Positions 35,301 to 47,390 of a stretch of 64,000 nt of DNA are shown piece by piece. Source of the stretch: Immersiella caudata (taxonomy: Eukaryota > Ascomycota > Sordariomycetes > Sordariales > Lasiosphaeriaceae); assembly GCA_030512335.1 (NCBI GenBank), contig JAULSU010000001.1, positions 7,068,001 through 7,132,000 of the forward strand, in the 5' to 3' direction. Every line of letters begins with the position of its first letter. The stretch's first letter is position 1. The notes under the pieces were generated by a model that worked only from the letters and a program-made list of their open reading frames with translations, was not told where the DNA came from and searched no databases. Made by a program: the position numbers and the translations under genes.

Positions 35301-38300
35301 GACGGAGCAGATGGTCGCCTTGCTGCCGATGAGTCGCGCGTCAAACGGGTCCGTGCCAGACATGACGACGGGGATGATGTGCCCCTCTTTGCGGAACAAC
35401 CTGTTGAGGAGGCGACTCCTGTTCCCGAGGCGATCCCAAAGACGGTTGTCGAGGATGAGAGTGTGCACGAGGATGATTCTGTCCCTGTGGAAGAGAAATC
35501 CTTCGAGGAATCAACATTTGGCCAAGGGGATATGGACATGTCGTCGACTCTCAACTCTGAGGTTGCAGATACCAAGGCGACGAGCCCAACTGGTGGCTCG
35601 GACCAGGGCGCAATTCCTTGGGGGCCATTCGAGTTCAACAGCGCCAACGATTTGCAGTCGTTCAATAACGCCAGGCCGTTTGGCGAAGACACGTTCAAGC
35701 GTGGCCACAAGAAATCTCTGTCGGCGACCGCCACTCCGTTCGTTCCTGGGACGTCGCTCTGGCAACCCACTGCTGAAGCAGAAGACGATGCGCCCGCTGA
35801 TCAAGTCGGCGATGACGATTTCGATCAGTTTGTTGACCGTGTCGAGCATGTTGAAGAGAGCGTGGTTAAGGATACCAAGGAGGTGTCAGTCGAGGTGGAG
35901 GAGAAGCCAGCCTCGGAGCTGATCGAGAAGTCTGTGGAAACCGCAATGCTCAACGAGCCTTCACCGGCCCCTGTTGTTCCGACAGTGTCGATTCCGCCAG
36001 CGCCTAAGCCTAAGGGGCTTAAAGCGTCGCGTTTTGCCGCCGCGTCACCAGTCAAGGAGGTTGAGGCTAGAGTGGCACCCATTGTCTCGCCGCTTGAGTC
36101 GCCTTTGGAGGCTGATGCAGGCGCATCTTTCCCTGCCGAGAACCTGTCCCCCCTCTCAGACGTCGAACACGAGCACGTCGAATCGGTTGCGCTTGCACCT
36201 GGACCCTCGAATGCTTTCGAGAACGGCGAGCCCAGCATGGCGGACATTGACGCTATCATGTTGCACCTCAACAAGAACCCTGACATGGGCGTTATCAAGA
36301 CCGTCAACTCGCACGTGTTCCAGCCCAGCCCAACTCGCCAGCTCGATCTGGCTGCTGTCACAAACTCGTCGCCTTTCCACCTTCCTCCGCAGAGCCACTT
36401 CCGCAGCGATGCTCCTAGTCCAAGCCCGCGTCGCTACGCTGACCTTCCCATTGAACCTTCGCAGCCTATCCTCTCGACAGAGCTCGAAGACCCTTTCATC
36501 GACCCTCCTCAGAGTGCCCAGACATTTGAGGGCGCCGTGCACCGCCTCAATGGGAGCGAGAGCTTGCCTGCTAGTGACTGGGATGGCGCTTTCAGCGAGG
36601 ACGAGCAAGGGAAGTTGGAGGCCCGTGTTAACTTCTTTGATGGCCACGTCAATCAGCTTGTTGGTGGCCTTCTTGCTGCTCGTCTCGGACCACTTGAACA
36701 GACCCTGGAGTCGATCAAGCATGGTTTGGCGGGACTATCAAGAGGAACCCCGTCCAGTCGTCGTGAGCGACGTAGTGCGTCTGCTGAGATCAAGGAGAGT
36801 GATGCGGATGATGAGGACGACGAGATGCCGGTTCCTAGGCGCTCAATGAGCCCCCGCCGGGATCGCAGGATGGAGCAGATCCGCGCTGCCGTGCTGGATG
36901 CTCTCGCTACACAGCAGCGGAACGTGTTGACAGACCCTATGCCTGCCCACCCTGCGGAAGACACCTCAGTTGTCTTGAAGGCTCTTGAGGAGATGAAGGA
37001 GCAATTTAGTCAAACACTTCATCTTGACTTCCGCGGCGAAGATCTTAAGAATATCGTGGAGGAGGCTGTTGAGAGTAGGATACCTCCAACTCCCGTTGCT
37101 GACGACAAGAGCGAGAGTATCAACGCGATGGAGGCTCGCATTGCCGAGCTGGAACAGAAGCTCCGCCAAGAGCAGACCACGGTTGAGGCCGAGGTGGCTG
37201 CTAGGCGGGTTGCCGAGGACCGCGCTGCCGATCTCAATCGCGAGCTCGAATCCGCTGCCACGAAGATTGAGGTCGAGATGATGAACAAGAGCGCCTTGAA
37301 TCAGCGCATCAACGATCTTGAGGAGCGCACTCATCACTTCGAGACCCAAGTTGAGGCCGAAGTCCAAGGCAGAAGGGCCGCCGAGGACAGGCTCTCCGAG
37401 GTCCAGCGCCTGCTGCGCATCTCCTCTGAGGAAGAGACCCGCCTGAGGGAGGTTGTGGACGACAAGGAACACAAGGTTAAGACTCTCGAATCGACACATG
37501 CCAAGGCCACCATGCGCCTGACTCTCCTTGAGGCTAGCCAGTCCAACTCTCAGCAGTCTCAGAGCGAGACCCAGAACCGTATCAACGTTCTCGAGGTCGA
37601 CCTCCGCGATGCCCGACAAGAAGCTCGGCACTGGCGCTCAGAGACCGATCGATTCAGCGAGATGGCCAAGCGACACGATGACGATCTCTCCGAGGCTCTC
37701 AAGGAGAACAAGGCCATCCACAAGCTCCTCGATACGCTCAACACACAACTGCAGGAGAATGACCGCATCCGTGAGAACTGGCGCTCCAAGTTTGTTGCGC
37801 TCCAGAATGAAATGGAGAGGGCCACACGCGAAATTTCGGAGGAGAACGCCCGGCGCACCAAGAGAGAGCAAGAGCTCCTTGCTCGCCAGGAGGTGCTCGA
37901 CGCAAGACTTCAAGCTGAAGCGAGAACCAGAGAACGTATCGAAACTGAGCTTGAGCGCCTGGAGATGAACGAACGTCAAGGCATGCGCGCTGTTTCCGAA
38001 TGCAAGAGACTGGAGGGCCTGCTTGCTGAGCTGCGCACCGAGAACAACAAGTTGCACCAGACCGCGATGCGATTCCAGGCCGAATTCCAGGAAGCTAGGG
38101 AATCCGGTGCCCGTGAGGTCCAGCGCACGCGTGACGCAATGCAAGGCGATCTCGACGCCGCCAACCACCAGGTTAATGTTGTTCGTGAGGAGCTCGAGGA
38201 TCAGGTCGCTCGCCTCAGATCTCAGCTTGACCAGGTCAAGATGGATGCCGACACCTCCAAGGCACGTCTTGAGATGCTGCTCGAGGAAGCTCAGACATCC

Positions 38301-39503
38301 CAGAAGGCAGAGTTCGAACACATGATCAGCGCCAAGCAAGCCGAGTTGGAAGAGCTGGCCCGCAGACACCAGAACGAGATCGAGGACATGCAGGCGCGAT
38401 ACGAACGCCAAATCAACAACACCACCGAGGATGCCCAGCGTGCTGAGCAGAATCTCCTGGAGCGCTTGAGCATCTCGACCTCCAAGACAGAGCACCTCCA
38501 GGACAAGGTGGCTCACCTCCAGGAGAAGCTCGAGATTGCCAAACAGGCCGCGAAGGCCGCCGCTGAAGCAGCCAAGTCGACTGTTTCTGTTGCTAGCTCC
38601 GAGCCAACGGCACGCGCCAGAGCAGCCTCCCGCATTTCCGAATTGCCCGAAAAGATCTCTCCCCAGGCCCTTCGCGAGTCCATTATGGTGTTGCAAGAGC
38701 AGCTGCAGGAGCGTGAGCACAGGATCGAGGAGCTTGAGCAACTCGCTGCCCAGGCCGACCCCGAGGCCGAAGTCAAGATTTCCAAGCGCGACGACGAGAT
38801 TATCTGGCTCCGCGAGCTCCTCGCTGTCAGGCACTCTGATCTCCAGGATATCATTCTCGCTCTCAGCCGAGACGACTACGACAGGTATGCCGTCAAGGAT
38901 GCGGCCATCCGTCTGAAGGCCAACCTGCAGATGGAGGAGCAGGAGCGTGAACGAGCCATGAATGGAGGGTCGGCCATCAACCTCCCCAACATTGCGGCCA
39001 CCATCAGTGCCGCAACGCCGCGAGTTGCACAAGCGGTTGGCCCCTTGGCTGCTGCTTGGGGCAACTGGCGCAAGGGGAGAGACCCAGCTGCCTTTGGCAG
39101 TCTGGGCAGCGTGCTTTCCTCGCCCGCTCATGGCGCCAGCGGAAGAGACTCGACGCCTTCTAAGAACAGTTCTGCGTCAAACAGCTTCCTTGGCGGTCTC
39201 CTGACCCCCCCTGCATCGGGCGTACGCCAGACTCCTCCCGCTGCTTCGGCCAAGCAGCCAACCGCGTTTGCCAGCACAGGCCGCCGGTTCACGCCACAAG
39301 ATCTCGCCAACCGGCCACGCGGACAATCCTCGGCTTCTATCTCATCGAGGAAAGAAGGCAAGATGCCGGTGCGAGAGCGAGACACTCCTCCCCGTCGTGC
39401 AATGGCATCACCGAGGACGCCGCCTATGATGCGGCCCAGCGCTTACGATTCGGATGCTCAGGCAGCAGAAGACTTTGACGATGCCGGCTTTTTCGACGAC
39501 TGA
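32315..39503 (+). CDS. Very large coiled-coil protein (often annotated 'myosin class II heavy chain'-like)
   Basis: About 2,360 residues. My model has exon 1 at 32315-32322, exon 2 at 32379-33637 and exon 3 at 33688-39503. The second intron is firm (GTAAGT...CACAG, 50 nt). The first is inferred from a TACTGAC branch site and CTCAG acceptor with a weak GTCGAG donor (see findings). The N-terminal 1,050 or so residues are disordered, rich in Ser/Pro/Asp/Glu, with conserved blocks such as RNITEDYDATHWGSPYP, SSEASEDSPIHQLELQTPF, GITEDWIRQHT and SWEELGYSISGFDL. From about residue 1,150 to 2,100 there is an almost continuous heptad coiled coil. A conserved patch WLRELLAVRHSDLQDII precedes a basic, Ser/Pro-rich tail. 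No motor, PH or nuclear-envelope domain is visible, so the myosin label reflects only coiled-coil similarity. A structural role at septa, spindle-pole bodies or cortex is conceivable but unsupported. Confidence 0.85.
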
Positions 39504-40687
39504 AGTGTAGCGTGACCTTGCAACCGAAGGGGTTGTTCGGTTATTTTGGAAGGATGGACATGGACTCATTTTCTTTGTCAAAATTTTCTTTTCATTTCTC
39601 CTTGGGAGGAGAAAATACGGCAGATATGACGAACTACATACCCACACTACCAAGAGACCCCGTCGCAACCCCGCATCCTGGCTTTTCGGGGAGACTTCGA
39701 TTTCCTTTTATACGCGCAAGCAGCAAGACTGGCACTGAGGACTAGAATGATACCCCCTTTTTGAGCAAAGTTTGATAATTATTTTATTGTTTTGGGGGAT
39801 TTGTTCGAGTGGACGGGGAGAAAGAGGGCGGGCAGGTGGCCCAGACGTTCATTTCGTGAAAACTACTTTCACCAATTCTTGTTATTTCCTTTGTCGGATA
39901 CGAAAGGCGAATCTGTGCCGATGGGGTGGTCGGTGAGCAGATATTTCTCCTGGTTCGGGAGGTGGTGTTGCTGCATTGCATCTATTTTGGCACTCGTTTC
40001 TGACCGCAATGACGGCGTGTATCATGAAGTAAGATAGCATATTCCCGTGTGGGTGCTCTATGTACCTTAATATAATAACTCCCCTATTATGGCTCCATTC
40101 TGGTGCGAGCGAGATCGTGGTTTGGGGATTTGCCCATCTCGGGTCGGCAAGTGCTGACCCCGCAACACCCCGATGTTTGCCAACCGGGGCACCATCCGCA
40201 GGCGACTGCGCTGCACTTGCATACCAGCCGCAGCAGTCAAGGACTTTTGCGTGATACAAGACGAGGGGGGCGGTCATCACGGTCACGTACCGCATCTTGG
40301 CGTGACCCAGAGGAGCAAAGTTGCAAAGTTAGCGGCTTTTGACTCCCTGCAGCGCAGTGTCGTCCGCATCTCACTGGCCCAATCTAGACTTCAAGGCAAC
40401 ATGAGGCTGGATATACGGGACGATTGACCTCTCATCACAATATGGCTCGGCAGGGTGAGAGGTGGCTGACCGGTTGCGGGGAACGCGGGATGGGGGCACC
40501 CCCACCCCCGTACGACTTACACGGCGCCGCCCTCCAAGAAGGTCAAGATGGAGGGTCTCGCGAGACGATAGTCGGGTTCTAAATTCTTGGGTTCTCAACT
40601 CCCGAAGTCGAAGAAGGCCAAATCTGCGAATCATCTCGCCATTTTATTGACGATTGTTGTTTTGGCCTGGCAGGACGTTGAGCAATC
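39504..40687. other. Intergenic: coiled-coil gene 3' region and P450 promoter
   Basis: Downstream of 39503 lies a T-rich 3' region. The last few hundred bases before 40688 should contain the P450 promoter. No open frame here has a recognisable motif. Confidence 0.5.
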
Positions 40688-42461
40688 ATGGCAATCGCCG
40701 ATCTCGTCGCATCGTTGACCCCCGTCCACGTTGCAGGACTCCTCGGCCTCGTAGCCGCCTACACGGTCTACGGGGCCATATGGCGTCTCTGCTTCAGTCC
40801 CATCGCCCACATTCCCGGCCCGCGACTCGCGGCGTTGACGTGGTGGTATGAGTTCTACTTCGACATCATCCTCGGCGGGCAATACGTCTTTAAGATGAAG
40901 GAGCTCCACGAGGAATACGGGCCCATCATCCGCATCAACCCTGAAGAAATCCATATCTACGACCCGGACTTCTTCCCCCAGCTATACGGCGCCGGCCTGA
41001 GACGAGACCGCTGGCGCTTCTTCACCAAGCAGTTCGGCGCCGACGGTAGCGGCATCAGCACCGCCGAGCACGATCTCCACAAGATCCGCCGCGCCGCCAT
41101 CAACCCCTTCTTTTCCAAGCAATCCGTCCGCGCCCTCCAACCCGTCATTGAGGAGCGCGTGAACGCCCTGTTGGCCCGCCTCCACTCCGATGGCAAAGCC
41201 CCCGACAAACCCCCAATCGACATCCTCTACCCCTTCTCTGCCTTCACCAACGATGTCATCAACGAGTACGCCTTTGCCCAATCCGACCACCTCATTGAAG
41301 ACCCATCCTACGGAAAACCTGTCACCGATTACTTCCTCACCGGCACCCACTACGGAAAATACGTCCAGCACTACGAGATCATACTGATCTTCATCAACGC
41401 CCTCCCCGAGCTCATCTCCGGCGCCGCCATCCCCGGCTGGCGCGGCTTCCTCAAGATGAAGCGCGACATCTACGACATCATTGCCGCCATCGCCAAAACC
41501 CAACACACAGCCCGTTGGGAACTCGACGTCTCCCATCCCACCATCTTCCACGATCTGCTCAGCTCCAAAACCCTTCCCCCCGCCGAAAAATCCCTCGAAC
41601 GCCTAGCTGATGAAGGCCGCACCATCATCCAAGCCGGCACGCTCACCTCCTCCTGGGCCCTCGCCATCGCAACTTTCCACCTCCTTGACAAGCCACACAT
41701 CCTCGCCCGCCTTCGCTCTGAGCTGAAGACCGCAATTCCCGATCCGAACGTCTCTGTGCCGGTTGCAGAGCTAGAGAACCTGCCCTTCCTCTGCGCTATC
41801 ATCAAAGAGACACTCCGCCACTCTCTCGGCGCTTCCGGACGCTCGGCTCGGGTGTGTCCTGACGAGACGCTCACCTATTCCTACACCACCGCGTCGGGAG
41901 AAACGAAGGCTTACGTCATACCACCAGGTGTTCCAAGTACGTCTTCTATCCCTTTTTATTTTATTTTCTTATTCCTATGTCTTTGTTGCCTTATCCCTTT
42001 TTTGACGTTCGCGCTACTTCCCCGAGAAGAATCACCCCTTTACACATCCAAACTTACCCCAGACTGCAAGTCAATAATAACTAACACCTCCCACAGTTGG
42101 AATGTCAAACTACCACACCGTCACCAACCCCGACATCTACGAAGACCCCTTTGCGTGGAACCCAGACCGCTGGCTCGGGCCCGACGCAGACAGACTTGAG
42201 AAATACCTCACCGTATTCAGCGGCGGGGCTCGGGCTTGTCTGGGGCTTTGGTTAGCCCAGGCGGAGATTGCGTTGGCGCTGGCGAGGCTTTGGAGAATTT
42301 GGGACGGGTCTGGGGAGGGGAGGACAGGAGAGGAAGGTGGAGGGGTGATGAGGTTGTTTGAGACGGATGAGAGGGATGCGAGGATGGCGGCGGATTTCTT
42401 TATTCCGATTCCTTGGAAGGGGACGAAGGGGATTAGAGTGGTGTTGGAGAGTTTTGAGTAG
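40688..42461 (+). CDS. Cytochrome P450 monooxygenase
   Basis: Membrane-bound haem-thiolate oxygenase of 537 residues, normal length for fungal P450s. Exons are 40688-41936 and 42097-42461. The 160-nt intron (GTACGT...CCACAG) splits an Ile codon and lies between the beta-rich segment and the haem loop. It has an N-terminal anchor helix at about 10-30 and a Pro-rich hinge HIPGPRLA. The I-helix oxygen-binding segment is AGTLTSS, the K-helix ExxR is KETLRH, the PERF-like motif is NPDRWL, and the haem loop FSGGARACLG has its Cys ligand. All essential residues are present, so the enzyme looks active. Overall style resembles the trichodiene-oxygenase/benzoate-hydroxylase-like fungal families, but substrate cannot be inferred. 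It lies 0.6 kb from the end of a dead ABCC transporter on the opposite strand. Confidence 0.95.
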
Positions 42462-43068
42462 GGGGTTGGGTGGTGGTTGGGGAAAAGGGGGGGGGGGCTA
42501 AGGTTGGGGGTGGGAGGTTTTGGGCCATGGCTTCTTTTCCATTTATTTTTCCTAATGACAGTATGAGACATGATCTTTCACTTGTTGGAAAGCCTCTCCT
42601 CGAATATGGTGAGAATGTCGCCGACACTGTTGAGCCATGTGAATAAAGGAGGCCTGCGTGTATCGTTCGAGCCCTGCCACACTTTCGGGTTGGTAGGAAG
42701 TTTTCCAGTTCGTCTGCGGAGATGAGAGGCGATGGGAAGCGTTGGAGATGAGGTAGGTTGTTGGCCTAGCGTACCTGTACCTTCCCAGTTCCTCGCCTGC
42801 ATTGATGTCTTCCAAATGGGCCGAGTTACTCGTCTCGTCCAGATGCGTGACAACAGTACCACAAGGAAAGGAGCAATGATAGCAGAAGCAGGCATGACAC
42901 ATCATTTCAAGAGTTTCTCGGTTGCACAAGCGATGATGAATGCACGGTGAGAACGACCCTCGAGGAGTAATTGTATTCCTGTAGTAGGTGAGGGGGGTGT
43001 TGATGGGTTAGGGATGAAAGGGGGAGAATCAGGCCTTGAGAGTGTTTTCTGTTGACCGTAGAACAACC
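42462..43068. other. Convergent 3' spacer, about 0.6 kb
   Basis: Lies between the P450 stop codon and the end of the ABCC pseudogene. It begins with G-rich sequence, including a G run near 42488-42498. No gene seen. Confidence 0.5.
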
Positions 43069-46000
43069 TCATTGTCGCTCATGATGTGCCCGATACATCC
43101 CCCTAAATACTGAGTCCCTCTCTAACAACGCCCTCAGGCTATTGCATTCAACCAATCTCCCCTGGATCATCACCGCAACCGGATCAAACCGCTCAATGAA
43201 CGTAAACCGATGCAGTACCAAAATGACCGTGGCCTCCTTGAACGCCCTCTCAATCACACCCTGCATAATCGCCTCCCGTCCGCTCATCAAACACTCTTCC
43301 CTGCCTCGTCCAGAATCAACAGTTTGCCACCCACCAGTACCACTCTAGCGAGAGACAACAACTGCCTCTCCCCTTGCGACCATTCCCCTCCATCCAACTC
43401 CCCATCCAAGCCTCCGACGGACACAACCCGGTCCCATAGCCTCACTTTGCGAACGCCACTCTCGATTTCTTGATCTGTCGCCTTGCCTCTCGGGTCGATG
43501 TTGAGTCGCACCGTGCCAGGCGTGAATGAAGTAGGCGTCTTGGGGTATGACATTGAGGCAAGAGCGCAGCATGTCTGGGTCAAGAGGGATGATGTCGGTA
43601 TCATCGAGGGTAATTTGGCCCGAGTTTAGAGGAAGGAGGCCCAGGAGAGTCATGATGAGGGAGGTTTTCCCGCTGCCAGAGGGGCCGCATATCGCGAGCT
43701 TTTTGGCCTTGGGGGATGGATAGGGTGACGGACGAAAGGATTGGTGGTGAGGAAGGCCCCGAGTAACTGGCTGAGATGTTCTTGAACTGAATCGCGCCAT
43801 GGGTTGGCCACTCCGAAGGGGGCGAGGTGAGAGCCAGAGGTTCGGAGGGCGTGCTCTGCACGGACTGCTGAACGCGGGCTACGGCGCCTTCACCTCGATA
43901 TCAAGCAACCGGACCTGTCGAGACGTACGAAGATAGTACCGCTGAACAACAAACACGGTGGTCGCTAGAACCGGTATCGCGGCAGCGAGGTACTTGCCCA
44001 CGACGCAGATGATGATCAACTGAACGAGGCACGAAGCTGCACCTGTGGTGAACTGAATTGCCTGCATCGGTAGAGTCGTGTCGATCAGATCCATGTCCTG
44101 GCTAAACCTGTTGGTAATCGTGCCAGTGTCCGTTCTCTGGAAGAAGGAGAACGGTGCCCTGTACCAATTAGTAACGTCAAAGACTTCTGTCCTGAGAGTA
44201 GCCTCCAGCAGATCAGCATGCAGCTTCAGCGCCGTATTGTTGATAACTCGAATGAAGAAGATGCGGCACTCCAAAAAGGGGCCTATATTCGCCAATACAA
44301 CAAACACAGCATAAACCCCCAGGTAGAAACCGAGTTGTTGGTTAGGAGACTGCTCGTTCGCTCCTGTCCATCGTCCGATCTATATAGCTAGAAAACGTCA
44401 GCGCCCAAGATCAACTATCAAGCAGGCGGAAAGACTTACGCATCACGGAAGTGAATACAGCACCCGCGAATGGACAAAATATCCAGAAGAACACCGTCAG
44501 AAGGCCTGCACTCTGGGCATAGTACCTGTAGACCGCCCAGCTGCCAGACCCCCTGGTGAGGCTCGACTGGAGATCTGAAGCCTCTTTGGGGACCGCTTCC
44601 GTCGTTTTTTTTTGGACCCGCCTGCTTCTCGATCCCAATGTCCGATGGCCCTTCGCCAGCTCCAAAATCCTCTTCAGTCTGCTCAACAAGACTAGCCGAC
44701 CGCTGCAGGATCTCCTCATATGAACCTTCATCCGCAACCTCTCCACCATCGAGAACAATAATCCGATCCATGTTGGGAATAATGCGGCCTAGATCACGGT
44801 TAGCCATGCAAAGCGCGCCTTTATTCAGATACACTTACGAGAGTGCGTAGCCATCACAACCGACACACCCCCCTGGCGAAAATACCCCTCGCTGCCAAAC
44901 AACCTCGTCATCACCAGAGTAACAGCCTTCGAGTCAAGACCACTCGTCACATCGTCAAACACCACGACCGGAAGCGTCGAGTATATTGCTCGCGCGAGTG
45001 CCTGTCTCATCAGCAAACGGTCCACGCCGGGAAATACTGCGAAGAGCATAAGAATTAAGGCAAGAGAACTCACCACCCTCTGCCTCTGGCCCCCCACTCA
45101 ACGCCGACCCGTTACTCCCACACTTGGCCGCATCTCTATGCATCATCCTGCTGATATTTCCCTCAAGTCCTGACGATTCGACAGAAAAAGAATACCACTT
45201 CTGGTCAAACGCCGGATCGCTGCCCGTGATGTTATACCTGATGGTGTCGTCCATGATCCAGGGGGTTTGGGAGCAGAAGGCCACCCCTGATTGACTCGAA
45301 GGGGTGATGGACCCGCTTTGGAAGGTTGTTTCACCTATAAGACTGGCCAAGAGGGTAGATTTTCCTGCGGCAACGGGTCTAATAAATGGCTGTGAGACCG
45401 GGATTGATGGTCAGAGTTAAGTCCTTTAGAATGGAGTCGGAGTCCGAGGACCATGAGATGCTGGCGTTTTCGAAAGATATGAGGGTCTGCGTTGAACGCG
45501 GTGACAGCTGCTGAAGATGAGACTCGTTGTTCGCATAGGTTGTGGCCTCTGGCTCGACTGGTGACTCAGAAGACGTCCTGGTCTCCTTGAGGTAGTACTC
45601 CTCGATGCTCCCGAAACAAGGAACAGCTTGTATGAAAGCTGGCAATGTCTGGCAGAAGATCATAACGGGAAACGTAACGAGATTGATCAACGATATCGAA
45701 GCGAACGCCTGCGGCCCCAACAGGCCTCCATCGTTCCTGGTGACCGAGATGATAGCATATACCGCAAACGTCACAAACTGCGCCATCGTCGCTGGCGTGT
45801 TGCCTGCCCATTGTCAGAAACCCTTTTCAGCACCCCTTACATACTCTCACAAAGCACTTACCGACAACAATCTGCCAAACAAACAAGCCCCTGACCCTTT
45901 CAGATGTCTTCATCTCCACCACCCTCAGCTGTGTGACGATGCCCCTGAGAGCCCCCGACAACCCCAGCATTTTCACAGCTTTCATATCCCCCAGCATGCT

Positions 46001-47390
46001 CACCGTAACGGCAACCCTCTTCTCTACCCTCTCGACCCACGCTCTTTTTGTAGGTCCAAGCTTCGTAGTAATCGGTGATGCTGCTGCCACAAAGATGATA
46101 CAAATCATCATCGGGACCAAACTCGCTACACCTAGCTGCCTCAATGGCGGCCTCAGGGATGGAAGCCCATAGCTCATGTACGAGCCTCACATTTTGGACG
46201 ATTCGTTCGACGTCTGTTCCCATGAGCGTAATGGCCGCAGAATCCTTGACGGCTGTGGCTTGAAGGGAGGCGGTATGTCTGTACACGCCGGCGATAAGGC
46301 CTGAGCGAATTCTAGCAAACATCCACACATTCGCCCTCCCCACGACCCTGATCAACCTCTACCTCTCCTTCTCCGTCCTCTTCCACGCCTTGTCCAGCCC
46401 CCTCCAGGTCTTCTACTCTTCCAAATCCGCATCAACTTTTGGAATATCCCTCAACGCCAAAACCTTGCCATACCCCTCCCGAAAGAAAGGTAACGCCCAG
46501 GTGAAGAAACTCCTCGCCCAGAAGCTGGTGGTCGTCTCGGGGGTTGCTACCTCCTTGTAGCCGGGTCGAAGGAACTGGGTCTTTTTAAGGGACTCAGCGA
46601 TGACTAGAAGAAGGGATATGACTGAGACGATGGTCCAGGCTGCGGTGGGGACCGGAGCGGGGGTTGTGAGGTACAGCTGTTCGTAGGAGGGGGAGGGATA
46701 AGAGTGTTGAGAGGGAGAAGTAGGGGACTAGGAGGCCAGAGGGGTGGAGAGAGCGCTGGTCAGAGAGAAAGGAACAGATTGGGGTGCAGAGGGTGGTGGA
46801 GAGGGAGAGGAGGGAGGAGGGAGGAGGGAGGGGGAGGAGGGAGGAGGGAGGAGGGAGGAGGGAGGAGGGAGGAGGGAGGAGGGAGGAGGGAGGAGGGAGG
46901 AGGAGGAGGGAGGAGGGAGGAGGGAGGAGGGAGGAGGGAGGAGGGAGGAGGGAGGAGGGAGGAGGGATGAGGGGAGGAGGAGGGAGGAGGGAGGAGTGGA
47001 GGAGGGAGGAGGAGGATGGGAGGAGGGAGAGGCGCGTCTGGAGGGGGAGAAGGGCGAGGCGGGAGATGGGAAAGAGGAGGTGTGAGTGTTGAAGAGGAAG
47101 GTGATTAGGGGCCTGGATGACGGCGTTAGTGGCTGAGGATTAGGTTATGATGAATGTACTAACGAGTTTCCATGTCGCCAGACAGTAGGTTGTCAGCTTG
47201 ACGGGGGATTGTAGAGGGACGGGAGCCGGAGGGGAACGAGGATGAGGAAGATTGCGGCTGGGAGAGCGACAAAGAAGGTGTCCTCGAAAAGGAGAATGAA
47301 GTCAAAGTATCGACATGCAATGTCTACGCGTGGGCCGAATTGGTCGTCGCTGTTGAGGAGACAGCCCCCGGAGGGCGCCGTTGTGGCCAT
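43069..47390 (-). pseudogene. ABCC (MRP-type) multidrug transporter, decayed
   Basis: Recognisable in order are the family N-terminus (start ATG 47390; DDQFGPRVD, YFDFILLFED), TMD0, TMD1, NBD1 (Walker B VVVFDDVTSGLD), TMD2 (FFQRTDTGTITNRFSQDMDL) and NBD2 (CGPSGSGKTS, LLILDEA). The frame is broken repeatedly. There are frameshifts near 47205, 46677, 46140 (with lost codons), 45375, 45098 (inside the LSGGQ signature), 44612 (A9 run), 43705 (A5 run), 43560 and 43300. There are in-frame TAG codons at 46413-46415 and 46359-46361. About 130 codons of TMD2 are missing near 43880. Walker A of NBD1 reads RPVAAGKST, with the first Gly changed to Arg. Ordinary introns still carry good splice sites (GTAAGT at the VVG/NTPATMAQ junction, for example). 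Neighbouring genes keep intact frames through similar homopolymers, so sequencing error alone is unlikely. Confidence 0.93.
46801..47030 (+). repeat. GGAGGGA heptanucleotide minisatellite (G-quadruplex-prone)
   Basis: About 230 bp of GGAGGGA repeats with scattered interruptions, purely purine on the plus strand until it degrades near 47030. It lies where the first membrane domain (TMD0) of the ABCC pseudogene should be encoded. TMD0-like sequence (SFLSDQRSLHPSGLLV, minus strand) resumes just beyond it at about 46730-46780. GGG tracts recur every 7 nt with 4-nt spacers, so the plus strand meets the usual G-quadruplex rule many times over. Confidence 0.92.

Noticed and set aside
37638..39131. 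497-codon minus-strand frame opposite the coiled-coil gene
   Set aside because: Leu/Gly-rich shadow of Glu/Gln/Lys-rich coiled-coil codons; no splice or start support.
41937..42199. Read-through of the P450 first exon into its intron
   Set aside because: The frame stays open by chance, but splicing at 41936/42097 is required to reach the haem loop FSGGARACLG in frame.
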